Of a stretch of DNA of 12,217 bases, positions 1 through 6,238 are shown piece by piece. This DNA is from Chloroflexia bacterium (lineage in GTDB: Bacteria > Chloroflexota > Chloroflexia > QHBQ01 > JADMIH01). The stretch is taken from NCBI GenBank assembly GCA_025927935.1, contig JAICKM010000132.1:1-12217 (forward strand). The letters run 5' to 3'. The notes beneath the pieces were generated by a model, which did no database searches, was not told the DNA's origin, and saw only the letters and a list, made by a program, of their open reading frames with translations. The stretch's first letter is position 1; every line of letters starts with the position of its first letter. A program made the position numbers and the translations under genes.

Positions 1-87
1 CCAGCCCGTGATGCCCTCGCGCACGCCGGGCCGGTCGAGGAAAGCCACCTGCGGCGGGCGTTCGATTGCGTTTGCTGGTGCAGCCAT
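1..87 (-). CDS. Probable sugar ABC transporter permease, N-terminal fragment
   Basis: Only the first 29 codons lie in the window; the gene continues past base 1. The reading starts MAAPANAIERPPQVAFLDRP and ends REGITGW. The start ATG (87-85) is preceded on the minus strand by AAGGAG at normal spacing. An N-terminus of about 20-30 polar residues followed by a pattern like 'REGITGW' just before the first membrane helix is common in MalF-type sugar permeases, and a permease is the usual next gene after a sugar-binding lipoprotein. The family call therefore rests mainly on gene order and a short N-terminal resemblance. No membrane segment is visible in the part present. It lies 98 nt downstream of the binding-protein gene, across a hairpin, and is probably co-transcribed with it. 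Confidence 0.6.
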   Translation of the reverse strand, partial: MAAPANAIERPPQVAFLDRPGVREGITGW

Positions 88-123
88 AGGAGACTCCTTG
101 CGGGCAGCGGCGCCCGGCGGGAT

Positions 124-154
124 ACGGGGGCGGTAGGAACGAGCAACCGCCCGT
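124..154. repeat. Intercistronic hairpin between binding-protein and permease genes
   Basis: ACGGGGGCGGT (124-134) can pair with ACCGCCCGT (146-154), with one small bulge. GTAGG (133-137) and CCTAC (156-160) allow an alternative, overlapping stem. There is no T-tract, so it does not look like a simple terminator. A stable stem-loop directly after a binding-protein gene and before the permease gene often protects the upstream mRNA or lowers downstream expression, as the malE-malF repeat does in E. coli. That role is inferred here. The GTAGGGACGGGCGG-like core may be a copy of an interspersed genomic repeat. Confidence 0.55.
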
Positions 155-185
155 CCCTACGCGCTCCCTTGTGGTCGAGTACGGC

Positions 186-1748
186 TTACTTGTTCTTCGC
201 CATCGTATCGTCGATGTTCTTTTGTGCCGTATCGAGGCCCTGCTTGATATCGAGTTTGCCGGACAGCATATCCGACTGGATCTTGTCGATCTGCTCCCCG
301 TAGTTGGCATACGCCTTGACATACGGGCCGCCGATGGGCTGGCTCTTCGCCATGGCGTTAACCATGAACTGCCACGCCGGGTCGGCCATCAGCACGGGAT
401 CCTTGGCGGCCACCTGGTTGGCGGGCATCGCGTAGGTGTCCCGCGCCCACGACTGCTGAGCCGTCGGGCCGGTGGCGCACTTGATGAACTCCCACGCCGC
501 GTCGGCGTTCTTGGACCCCTTCGGGATCGACAGGGCGAAGCCACCGCTGGTGCTGGTCTCGGTCGTCTTATACGGCACGGGACCCACGCCCCAGTCCAGG
601 GCCGACTTCGTCTTGCCGTCAGCGCCCACGATCTGCGGGTTGTAGAACTTCAACTGCGACGCATAGCCGTTGATATCGGCGGTCATCGCGACTTTACCGG
701 ACATGAAGGCGTCGTTCGGCGGGGAGGTGAAGGTGCCGACGAGCTTCTGGTACGCATCCCATCCGCCGTAGCGATCGATCCACTTCTTCATCCATTGGAA
801 GGTCTCCACCGTCGCCGGATCGTTGACCGTGACCTTGGTGCCGTCGGCGTTCACTTGCGTGGCGCCATTGGTCTTGCTCCAGAGATCCCAGCCCGCGTTG
901 CCGATCAACGGGGAGAACGCGATGCGCGCGTAGGTGCCGTCCGGGTTCTTCTTGTCGATCTTGTCGGCGGCGGCCCACAGCTCATCCCAGGTGGTCGGCG
1001 GTTTCTCGGGGTCGAGGCCGACTTCCTTGAAGATGTTCTTATCCCAATAGAGCACGCGCACGTCGGTTTCATAGGGGATACCGTAGGACTCGTTGTTGTA
1101 GAGCGTCTGCTGCCAGGTGAACGGCCAGAACTGCGAGCTGTCGAGCTTGTCGCGGGTGATATACGATTGCAGGCTCGACTCGACGTTGTTGGCGGCGGCC
1201 TGCGGCAGCTTCGGGCGGTCTTCCACGATCACGTCCGGCATGCCCGAGCCGGCGGCAACCGCAGCGGTGTTGGCCGTCCAGATGTCGCCAAAGGGCTTGA
1301 AGGTCTCGGTCATCTTAATGTTCGGCAGTTGCTGGCTGCAAATGGCGACGATGCGCCGAATAGCCGTGCGGCGCACGGGCGACCCCCAGAAGTGCCAGAG
1401 GTTCACACTGCCGGAGACGCTGGTATTGAGCGGAGCCGCAGCGCCACTGGCGTTGCCTGCTCCGCCGGTGCCGCCGGTGCCGCCGGTACCGCCGGTGGTG
1501 GCCGTGGCTTCGCCGCCGCCGGTGCCGGTAGTAGCGGTGGCCGCACCGCCGCCGGTGGCGGTGGTGGCTGTGGCTTCGCCGCCGGTGGCCGTGGTGGGGG
1601 CAGCTGCCGTAGTGGGAGCGGCTGCCGTAGTGGGGGCGGCCGGCGCGGTCGTCGCGGTGGGATTCTCACCGCCGCACGCCGTGAGCAGGGTACTCCCTGC
1701 GAGCATGACTGCGGCGAGCGTTCGCCGCGTCGGGGAATTCAGGACCAT
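186..1748 (-). CDS. Sugar ABC transporter substrate-binding lipoprotein (family 1 type)
   Basis: This 520-residue protein captures a saccharide outside the membrane and delivers it to an ABC importer. Residues 1-25 form a lipoprotein signal: positive NSPTRRT, a hydrophobic stretch, then the lipobox LTAC with Cys25 as the lipidated residue. Residues about 30-105 are an extreme Ala/Thr/Gly/Pro linker. The binding domain follows, beginning around VNLWHFWGSP (115-124), with typical landmarks: GDIWTAN, GMPDVIVEDRP (169-179), SYGIPYETDVRVLYWDKNIF (221-240), PTTWDEL (251-257), GKVAMTADINGY (351-362) and SGGFALSIPKGSKNADAAWEFI (401-422). These fit the MalE/UgpB-like extracellular binding-protein family. 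The start was placed at ATG 1748 because AAGGAGG lies 5 nt upstream; a longer in-frame GTG start at 1790 would spoil the signal peptide. It has its own promoter at 1861-1889 and is followed by a probable permease. The bound sugar cannot be read from the sequence; neighbouring glycosidases suggest an oligosaccharide. Confidence 0.95.
   Translation of the reverse strand: MVLNSPTRRTLAAVMLAGSTLLTACGGENPTATTAPAAPTTAAAPTTAAAPTTATGGEATATTATGGGAATATTGTGGGEATATTGGTGGTGGTGGAGNASGAAAPLNTSVSGSVNLWHFWGSPVRRTAIRRIVAICSQQLPNIKMTETFKPFGDIWTANTAAVAAGSGMPDVIVEDRPKLPQAAANNVESSLQSYITRDKLDSSQFWPFTWQQTLYNNESYGIPYETDVRVLYWDKNIFKEVGLDPEKPPTTWDELWAAADKIDKKNPDGTYARIAFSPLIGNAGWDLWSKTNGATQVNADGTKVTVNDPATVETFQWMKKWIDRYGGWDAYQKLVGTFTSPPNDAFMSGKVAMTADINGYASQLKFYNPQIVGADGKTKSALDWGVGPVPYKTTETSTSGGFALSIPKGSKNADAAWEFIKCATGPTAQQSWARDTYAMPANQVAAKDPVLMADPAWQFMVNAMAKSQPIGGPYVKAYANYGEQIDKIQSDMLSGKLDIKQGLDTAQKNIDDTMAKNK
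1434..1661 (-). repeat. In-frame low-complexity linker repeats in the lipoprotein gene
   Basis: Codons about 30-105 of the binding-protein gene are degenerate tandem repeats. An 18-nt unit (encoding PTTAAA-like hexapeptides) occurs about three times at 1591-1644. GGTGCCGCC-like units encode the GGT-rich stretch near 1459-1497. The encoded linker would tether the binding domain away from the lipid anchor. Such repeats can vary in copy number between strains and are prone to assembly collapse. The role as a spacer is inferred from position. Confidence 0.8.
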
Positions 1749-1753
1749 TGCTT

Positions 1754-1760
1754 CCTCCTT
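1754..1760 (-). promoter_or_regulatory. Ribosome binding site that sets the lipoprotein start
   Basis: The minus strand reads AAGGAGG, 5 nt before ATG 1748. It matches the 16S anti-Shine-Dalgarno region almost perfectly and decides the start over the in-frame GTG at 1790. Confidence 0.9.
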
Positions 1761-1815
1761 CGGATCAATAACTACGGTCGAAATAGGCACTGCTTTGTGC
1801 GAAAAGCTTGACCGT

Positions 1816-1824
1816 TCACCTCCT
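1816..1824 (-). promoter_or_regulatory. Orphan Shine-Dalgarno-like sequence in the leader
   Basis: The minus strand reads AGGAGGTGA, a 9-nt perfect match to the anti-Shine-Dalgarno sequence. It lies about 70 nt upstream of the lipoprotein start codon and inside its predicted 5' leader. No ATG, GTG or TTG lies at normal spacing (about 5-10 nt) after it; the only close one, the GTG overlapping it, is too close. It may be a ribosome standby site, a remnant of a leader ORF, or chance. Confidence 0.4.
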
Positions 1825-1852
1825 CTCTACAGCGGAATGCTACCTCTACAGC
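1825..1852. promoter_or_regulatory. Direct repeat CTCTACAGC x2 at the transcription start region
   Basis: CTCTACAGC occurs at 1825-1833 and again at 1844-1852, a period of 19 nt, close to two helical turns. The second copy abuts the start point predicted from the promoter at 1861-1889 (about base 1854). Tandem sites on one face of the helix near a start point are typical of a regulator binding site. This function is an inference. Confidence 0.4.
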
Positions 1853-1860
1853 TAAACGGC

Positions 1861-1889
1861 ATGATAGACCACGATTACACCGTTGTCAA
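1861..1889 (-). promoter_or_regulatory. Sigma70-type promoter of the transporter operon
   Basis: On the minus strand, TTGACA (1889-1884, perfect -35) is followed by a 17-nt spacer and TATCAT (1866-1861, 5 of 6 matches to the -10 consensus). Transcription would start near 1854, giving a leader of about 105 nt before ATG 1748. The motif GTCTATCATGC (minus strand, 1869-1859) overlaps the -10 and recurs at the promoter of the glycosidase operon, suggesting control by a common repressor. Confidence 0.8.
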
Positions 1890-2025
1890 GCAGGAATCAG
1901 GTCCATTTTCAGTCGCTACCGCAAAGTGTATAACGCCGTGCCGGCGTCCCTGGCACTCGGGGTATGATCGCCCCGCTGGGGGGCAGTCCTGCGCGCAAAT
2001 GAGTCGCCTGCTGCTGTTCCACGCC

Positions 2026-2124
2026 GCGGGTTGAACCCGCCGCGCGTCTACCTCCGATCCCACTATGGTCCCAATGTGTATGAAGCCGGCTTCCAGCGGT
2101 CGGGTGGGGGCTTCGGCCCCCCAC
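2026..2124. repeat. Cluster of three palindromes (REP-like)
   Basis: Three stem-loops stand in a row. GCGGGTT-G-AACCCGC is at 2026-2040. GAAGCCGGCTTC, a perfect 12-nt palindrome, is at 2082-2093. GTGGGGGC-TTCG-GCCCCCCAC, with a UUCG tetraloop and one bulged C, is at 2104-2124. Clusters of GAACCCGC, AAGCCGGCTT and GGGGGCTTC.GCCCCC palindromes occur as interspersed repeats in many GC-rich bacteria, from general knowledge; copies elsewhere in this genome cannot be seen here. Confidence 0.6.
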
Positions 2125-2285
2125 GGACATCCCGCGCGCTTCTTGCCGGCGCACTCCGAGGAGAACCGTCTGCCGGATTGGTCCTTGTAGCGGCGAAACC
2201 AGGCCCTCGCAAACATCAGGGGTCGTCGCAGCAGGAACCCGGCGCGGCAGGCGCCTCCGCGCTTGCATCACGAGTCTGGCAGGTT

Positions 2286-2340
2286 CCGGCGCCCCGCGGC
2301 CAGCCCCCAACCCGGCAGCGCGCTGGTTGGGCGGCGCCGG
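2286..2340. repeat. Nested inverted repeat, 55 nt
   Basis: The outer arms CCGGCGCC (2286-2293) and GGCGCCGG (2333-2340) are perfectly complementary. Inside them CCCAACC (2306-2312) pairs with GGTTGGG (2325-2331), and the loop contains the self-complementary CAGCGCGCTG. It could fold as a two-tier hairpin in RNA from either strand. No function is assigned. Confidence 0.5.
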
Positions 2341-2480
2341 TTCTCGCCGATCGAGCAAACGTGGCCTGCTGAGCTTGTAAATTTTTCAAGCAACTTTTGT
2401 GCCGCCAGGATACGGGCCAAATTAGGCTACTTGCGCGCCGGGCCTGAGACCGCCGGCCGGCGGGGTGAGGGTGGCAGGAT

Positions 2481-2511
2481 CCCGTGGCGCAGCGGGGAGC
2501 CGCGCCACGGG
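2481..2511 (-). terminator. Strong GC hairpin after the GH3 gene, possible terminator
   Basis: CCCGTGGCGC (2481-2490) and GCGCCACGGG (2502-2511) form a perfect 10-bp stem with an 11-nt loop. It starts 7 nt after the GH3 stop codon at 2519. No U-tract follows on the minus strand, so a classic intrinsic terminator is not supported. It may mark the 3' end of the operon transcript or assist a tractless stop. Confidence 0.5.
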
Positions 2512-2518
2512 GTGGGGA

Positions 2519-4255
2519 TCAGGTGGTGGGCAGCGGGGGTTCGCGCCGGATGCTGGGCTGGGGTTCGGGCAACGGCATATCGAGGTTGACCGGCAGCCGC
2601 CCGGCGGGCGCCGCGTCGCCGGTCAGCACATCGGCGACGGCGCCCACGCTGCTCGGCTGGTCGCCATAGGTGAGCAGCACGGTGCCAATGGACAGGGCCA
2701 GGTTTGCGTCGTAGGGACTGCGCAGCGCAAGCTGGATGATCGGCTTTTCTGACGCGGCCACGCGCTCCAGCAAGCGGGCCTGGTGCGGATCGATCACGGC
2801 ACTGCGTGTCACGACGATAACGTGCTCGCACCCGCCCAGGAATTCGTCCAATACCGCGCCGGCGTGCGGCGCGGTATCATGCAGAGCCAGGAACCGCGTT
2901 TCGGGGAAGCGGCGCCCCAGCACTTGCAGCAGCGTCGAGGCGCCCAGCGGTTCGTTGCGGTTGGTCTCCACGGGCGAGACGCTGCCCGACGCGAACTCGA
3001 CCACGCCCAATCCGCGCCCAGTCGTCACCGGCAACAGGTGGTCGCGGTCGCGGACCAGCGTGACCGCGGCGTGCGCCAGCCGGTCGGCGGCGCGGCGGTG
3101 TGCTTCCACCGGCCAGGCGGGCATGGCCGGCGGCTCCGTCACCTTAAGGCGCAAGGCGTGGACCCGCGCCACGGCCTCGTCCAGCCGCTGCTCGGAGATG
3201 ACGCCCGCCTGCACCGCGCCGAGCAGGGTATCGTAGACCTGGCTTTGCAGGCGCAGGCTGCCCAGGATCATCACACAGTCCACCCCGGCGTTGACGGCGG
3301 CCACGGCGGCGGGCGGGATATTGCCGCCCTTGCGCCCGGCGATGGCGTCCATGACCAGCGCATCGGCGAACAGCACGCCCGTGAAGCCCACCTCCTTGCG
3401 CAGTAGATCGGTCATGAGGCGGTGGGAGAGGGTGGCGGGCAGGTGTGATTCGTCGATGCCGGGGAAGCGTACATGCGCCGAACAGATGGTATCGACCCCG
3501 GCGGCGATGGCCGCGCGGAACGGCAGCAGTTCGACCGACTCGATGCGATCCCACCCGTAGGATACGCTGGGCAGCTTCAGGTGCGAGTCGGCCTGCGTGT
3601 CGCCGTGACCGGGGAAGTGCTTCGCCATGCTGAACACCCCGGCCCGGCGCAGTCCGGCGATGGCCTCCGTCACGCAGCCGGCCACCTGCTGCGCGTCGTC
3701 GGAGTAGGCGCGGGTGCCGATGACCGGGTTGGCGGGGTTGGTGTTGATATCGGCGACGGGCGCATAGGCCAGGTTGATGCCCAGGGCGGCCATCTCCGTG
3801 CCCAGCATCTCGGCGGCCTGGCCCGCCGCCGCCGCGCCGCCCGCGGCGGTGCAGGCCATGTTGCTCGGCAGCTCGACAGCCGGATAGCGCAGCCGGGAGA
3901 CCTGCCCGCCCTCCTGGTCGATGCCGATAAGCAGCGGCGCGTCCCCGGCGGCGGCGGCCACGCCCTGCAAATCGGAGATGAGCTGGGCGGTGGCCCAGGG
4001 GCCGGTCAGGTTGCGGCCAAATATAGCCACCCCGGCCGGGTGGCAGTGGCGGATAAAATGCGCGGTTTTGGGGGTCAGGCGCGCATCGGGGATCTCCACC
4101 GTGATGAGCTGGCCCACTTTCTGGCGTAGCGTCAGGCGATGGAGCGGGGTAATAGTTTCCGCGGAAAACGGCCAGCGAGGCGCTTCGGCCTCCTCCATCG
4201 GGCGGCCCGGCTCGCGGCGACCGGTTAACGCACCGACGGGTGTTCTGATAGTCAT
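2519..4255 (-). CDS. GH3 beta-N-acetylhexosaminidase (NagZ-type), two-domain
   Basis: This 578-residue enzyme should release terminal beta-linked N-acetylhexosamine from the non-reducing end. The (beta/alpha)8 domain spans about residues 35-370. The NagZ signature KHFPGHGDTQADSH (212-225) gives the Asp223/His225 dyad that serves as acid/base in this subfamily. The nucleophile is Asp298 in GVLFADALVMDAI (293-305), matching the TDALNM-like motif of Gram-positive NagZ proteins. IGIDQEGGQVSRL (110-122) is another family landmark. Residues about 395-555 form the GH3 C-terminal domain, ending in GDAAPAGRLPVNL, so it resembles the longer two-domain NagZ proteins rather than the roughly 340-residue Gram-negative form. 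No signal peptide is visible, which suggests a cytoplasmic enzyme. ATG 4255 follows GGAAGGAA at good spacing; ATG 4198 is a less likely start. Some family members act as phosphorylases; that cannot be excluded. It is the last gene of the four-gene operon. Confidence 0.92.
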   Translation of the reverse strand: MTIRTPVGALTGRREPGRPMEEAEAPRWPFSAETITPLHRLTLRQKVGQLITVEIPDARLTPKTAHFIRHCHPAGVAIFGRNLTGPWATAQLISDLQGVAAAAGDAPLLIGIDQEGGQVSRLRYPAVELPSNMACTAAGGAAAAGQAAEMLGTEMAALGINLAYAPVADINTNPANPVIGTRAYSDDAQQVAGCVTEAIAGLRRAGVFSMAKHFPGHGDTQADSHLKLPSVSYGWDRIESVELLPFRAAIAAGVDTICSAHVRFPGIDESHLPATLSHRLMTDLLRKEVGFTGVLFADALVMDAIAGRKGGNIPPAAVAAVNAGVDCVMILGSLRLQSQVYDTLLGAVQAGVISEQRLDEAVARVHALRLKVTEPPAMPAWPVEAHRRAADRLAHAAVTLVRDRDHLLPVTTGRGLGVVEFASGSVSPVETNRNEPLGASTLLQVLGRRFPETRFLALHDTAPHAGAVLDEFLGGCEHVIVVTRSAVIDPHQARLLERVAASEKPIIQLALRSPYDANLALSIGTVLLTYGDQPSSVGAVADVLTGDAAPAGRLPVNLDMPLPEPQPSIRREPPLPTT

Positions 4256-4279
4256 TCGTTCCTTCCAAACGTGATGAGA

Positions 4280-4299
4280 CCCGCCCGTGGTCTGGCGGG
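4280..4299. repeat. Intercistronic hairpin before the GH3 gene
   Basis: CCCGCC (4280-4285) and GGCGGG (4294-4299) form a 6-bp GC stem with an 8-nt loop in the 54-nt gap between two operon genes. There is no T-tract. It might tune expression of the last gene or stabilise the upstream mRNA; this is inferred. Confidence 0.35.
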
Positions 4300-4309
4300 C
4301 CGGTATTGG

Positions 4310-6217
4310 TTAGGCCGGAGACTGCGGGGGCAGCCCGGCGGTTGCGTGGATGCGGGCACGATAGGCGGCCCAGGCCGCACGCACCGCGGCGTAGTCCTCC
4401 TCGTGCAGGGGTTCGTCGGTGGGGCCCCAGCCCAGGCGCTCGGCGAAGTAGAGCGAAGGCACGCCGAACGCACCGCTGCTCTGGGCCTGCACGTAGTCGC
4501 GCCACTGCGTGCGCGTCAGGCAGGGCCAGTTGTCCGAGTCGATCAGCCAGTAGGGCGAGGCGGCGCGGGCGATGCGCGTCCGATGCCGCATGTCGGGCAC
4601 GATGGTGCCCTCGATGTCGTCCAGCCCGGCGATGTCGTTGAGGCGCAACATATCGGCCCGATCGGCCAGGTAGGGGTTGGCCGTGTGCGTGATGATCAGG
4701 GCGTCGGGTTTGGCGGCGCGCGCCGCCTCTGAGACGAGGCTCAGCCAGTCGCGCATCAGTTCCAGGCCCCAATGCCCGCTTGCCGACGCGCCGAGCGGGG
4801 TGCGCGTCCAGAGGATATGCCCCTCGACGGCCAGCACTTCTTGGGCGGCGACGGCGGCTTTGGCCGGTTGGTCGCTGCTTGGCGCGGGCGGGGTGGCCGT
4901 GCGCGGCCCGCGCGGCACGAGGTGGGTGAAGTCGATCTTGAAGCCGTCGGTGTCGAGGTCTTGTAGCATGACGCGCACTTCCTCGGTCAGTCGCGCCCGG
5001 TAGGCCGGGTTGCCCGGATCGACCGTCACCGGCAGCCCGCCGTCGTTCAGGATGCACTCCGCCGGGGGCAGCCCTTCGGGGTCCCAGGCTTTGAGCCAGA
5101 GCAGGACGTGGCGCCCCTGCGCGTGCTGCCCGGCGATGAAGCCGCGCAGATCGGGCCACTTCGCGCTATCCACGTCGTTCAGGCCGTAGGTGCGCTGCCA
5201 CTTGTCGTCGATGACCACGGTGCCGGGACGGATACCGTGCGCCGTCAGGGTCGCCAGCCAGCGCTCGTAGTTGGGTTGGGCGGACCAGTCGGGCGCCTTG
5301 GGGCTGCCGTGGTGGACCTCCTGCGAGACCTGTTCGCCCCAGCCGCAGAACATCGGCTCGCGCCACCAGTCCTGCACCGGGCCACGGCCATGATTCGGGA
5401 CCAGGCTGGCGGCGCGCAGCCAGTCGCAGTAGCTTTCGACCGCTGCGTACTCGTCGGGCGCGGTCAGGCAGACCAGGCGCGGGCTGTCCCAGCGGCCCGC
5501 CACGGCGGTGTGGCCCTCATAGTACAGGCTGAAGCCGAAGCCCTTGCCGGGGTACTCCATCTCGGTGAAGGACCAGGCGCCGGGCGCGGCGGCCAGGCCC
5601 AGCGAGAGCCAGTTGCCGTCGCCCTCGACGGCATAGCAGAAGGGCGCGGGAGTGAAAAACCAGTTGCCCTCATGGAACGCCTTGTCGCGGCCCACGCTGA
5701 TTGTCATGTAGTCGGCGGGGCCGGTGTAGGCGAGGATGCCGGTGTAGGGGTCGGGGATGCACATGGGGCAGTGCTTGCCGGGCGTGCAGCGGTCGCCGGT
5801 ATAGCGCACGGCGCCGCTGTTCGGCTCCGGGTCGAACAGCCGCACATGATGCGCGGGCGAGGCCACGGCGCGGGTGCGGAACAGGTGCGCGCGGTCGAGC
5901 GTGGCCCGCCCCTCCACGCTGTAGCCGTAGGTGAAGCCGCCGTCCCAGGCGACGATCTCGACTTGTTTGCGGGTCCAGCAGGTACTCTGCCCGCTCCAGG
6001 TGATGCGGACGCGCTCGCCCTCGCGATCCAGAGTGGGTTGCCCTAGCTGGGTGACTTCGTCCACAGCCCCGGTCGTATCGAGGGCCGAGGCCAGATCCAG
6101 GGTGGTGACCAGGCGCCCGTTGAGCCGCAGATCGGCGCGGGGCTGGTCGCGGGCGATCTCCAGGCGGTAGCCGTCGCCCGCGATGATGTGGGCGGCGGGG
6201 GTGTCTTCAATCAACAT
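4310..6217 (-). CDS. GH31/GH36-like retaining alpha-glycosidase
   Basis: This 635-residue protein has a beta-sandwich-like N-terminal half (about 1-270) and a TIM-barrel glycosidase half (about 280-620). Barrel landmarks are REPMFCGWGEQ (286-296), GTVVIDDKWQ (332-341; Asp337/Asp338 at a likely substrate-binding position), WPDLRGFIAGQHAQGRHVLLW (354-374) and DTDGFKIDFTHLVPRG (422-437). Asp429 in FKIDF lines up with the catalytic nucleophile of GH31 (KTDFGE-type) and GH36 (KWDMN-type) enzymes. The acid/base is probably Asp560 or Asp562 in WLIDSDNWPC. These belong to clan GH-D, retaining alpha-glycosidases such as alpha-galactosidase, alpha-glucosidase and alpha-xylosidase. The exact family and sugar are unclear because the motifs diverge from both. 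No signal peptide is seen. The ATG follows the GH38 stop by 21 nt without a clear Shine-Dalgarno sequence, and a small GC hairpin (6218-6231) abuts it; the start is chosen for length and likely translational coupling. Confidence 0.75.
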   Translation of the reverse strand: MLIEDTPAAHIIAGDGYRLEIARDQPRADLRLNGRLVTTLDLASALDTTGAVDEVTQLGQPTLDREGERVRITWSGQSTCWTRKQVEIVAWDGGFTYGYSVEGRATLDRAHLFRTRAVASPAHHVRLFDPEPNSGAVRYTGDRCTPGKHCPMCIPDPYTGILAYTGPADYMTISVGRDKAFHEGNWFFTPAPFCYAVEGDGNWLSLGLAAAPGAWSFTEMEYPGKGFGFSLYYEGHTAVAGRWDSPRLVCLTAPDEYAAVESYCDWLRAASLVPNHGRGPVQDWWREPMFCGWGEQVSQEVHHGSPKAPDWSAQPNYERWLATLTAHGIRPGTVVIDDKWQRTYGLNDVDSAKWPDLRGFIAGQHAQGRHVLLWLKAWDPEGLPPAECILNDGGLPVTVDPGNPAYRARLTEEVRVMLQDLDTDGFKIDFTHLVPRGPRTATPPAPSSDQPAKAAVAAQEVLAVEGHILWTRTPLGASASGHWGLELMRDWLSLVSEAARAAKPDALIITHTANPYLADRADMLRLNDIAGLDDIEGTIVPDMRHRTRIARAASPYWLIDSDNWPCLTRTQWRDYVQAQSSGAFGVPSLYFAERLGWGPTDEPLHEEDYAAVRAAWAAYRARIHATAGLPPQSPA

Positions 6218-6238
6218 GCGGGCGCCCCCGCGGAACCG

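Larger units (their letters stand above)
1890..2518. other. Intergenic region without a credible gene; palindrome-rich
   Basis: About 630 nt lie between the GH3 stop codon and the transporter promoter. Open frames on both strands (for example 1909-2358 and 1875-2216 minus, 2031-2372 plus) lack recognisable domains and run through palindromes, so they look spurious. The stretch holds small inverted repeats near 1934-1975 (GTGCC/GGCAC and CGGGG/CCCCG), a set of three palindromes (2026-2124), a nested inverted repeat (2286-2340), an AT-rich small hairpin GCTTG/CAAGC (2373-2391), and the hairpin after the GH3 gene (2481-2511). I see no RNA gene that I recognise. Confidence 0.65.

Noticed and set aside
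171..1811. Plus-strand open frame of 546 codons opposite the lipoprotein gene
   Set aside because: It has a strongly biased His/Arg/Gly composition, no recognisable family, and runs through the linker repeats. The minus strand encodes an obvious lipoprotein with promoter and ribosome site.
2104..2124. UUCG-loop hairpin as an intrinsic terminator
   Set aside because: No T-tract follows on either strand, and it lies far from a stop codon. It fits better as part of a repeat cluster.
1875..2358. Two overlapping minus-strand frames (113 and 149 codons) in the intergenic region
   Set aside because: They pass through the palindrome cluster and have no recognisable domain, and the transporter promoter lies at their 3' end. 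A decayed gene cannot be fully excluded.
4196..4198. Alternative ATG start for the GH3 gene
   Set aside because: The upstream ATG at 4255 has a good GGAAGGAA ribosome site at proper distance, though the first 20 residues are not clearly conserved family sequence.
3144..5159. Minus-strand open frame of 671 codons overlapping the GH3 and GH31/36-like genes
   Set aside because: It runs in another frame across two well-supported genes, is Arg/Pro/Gly-rich, and has no motifs. I saw no sign that a frameshift joins them.
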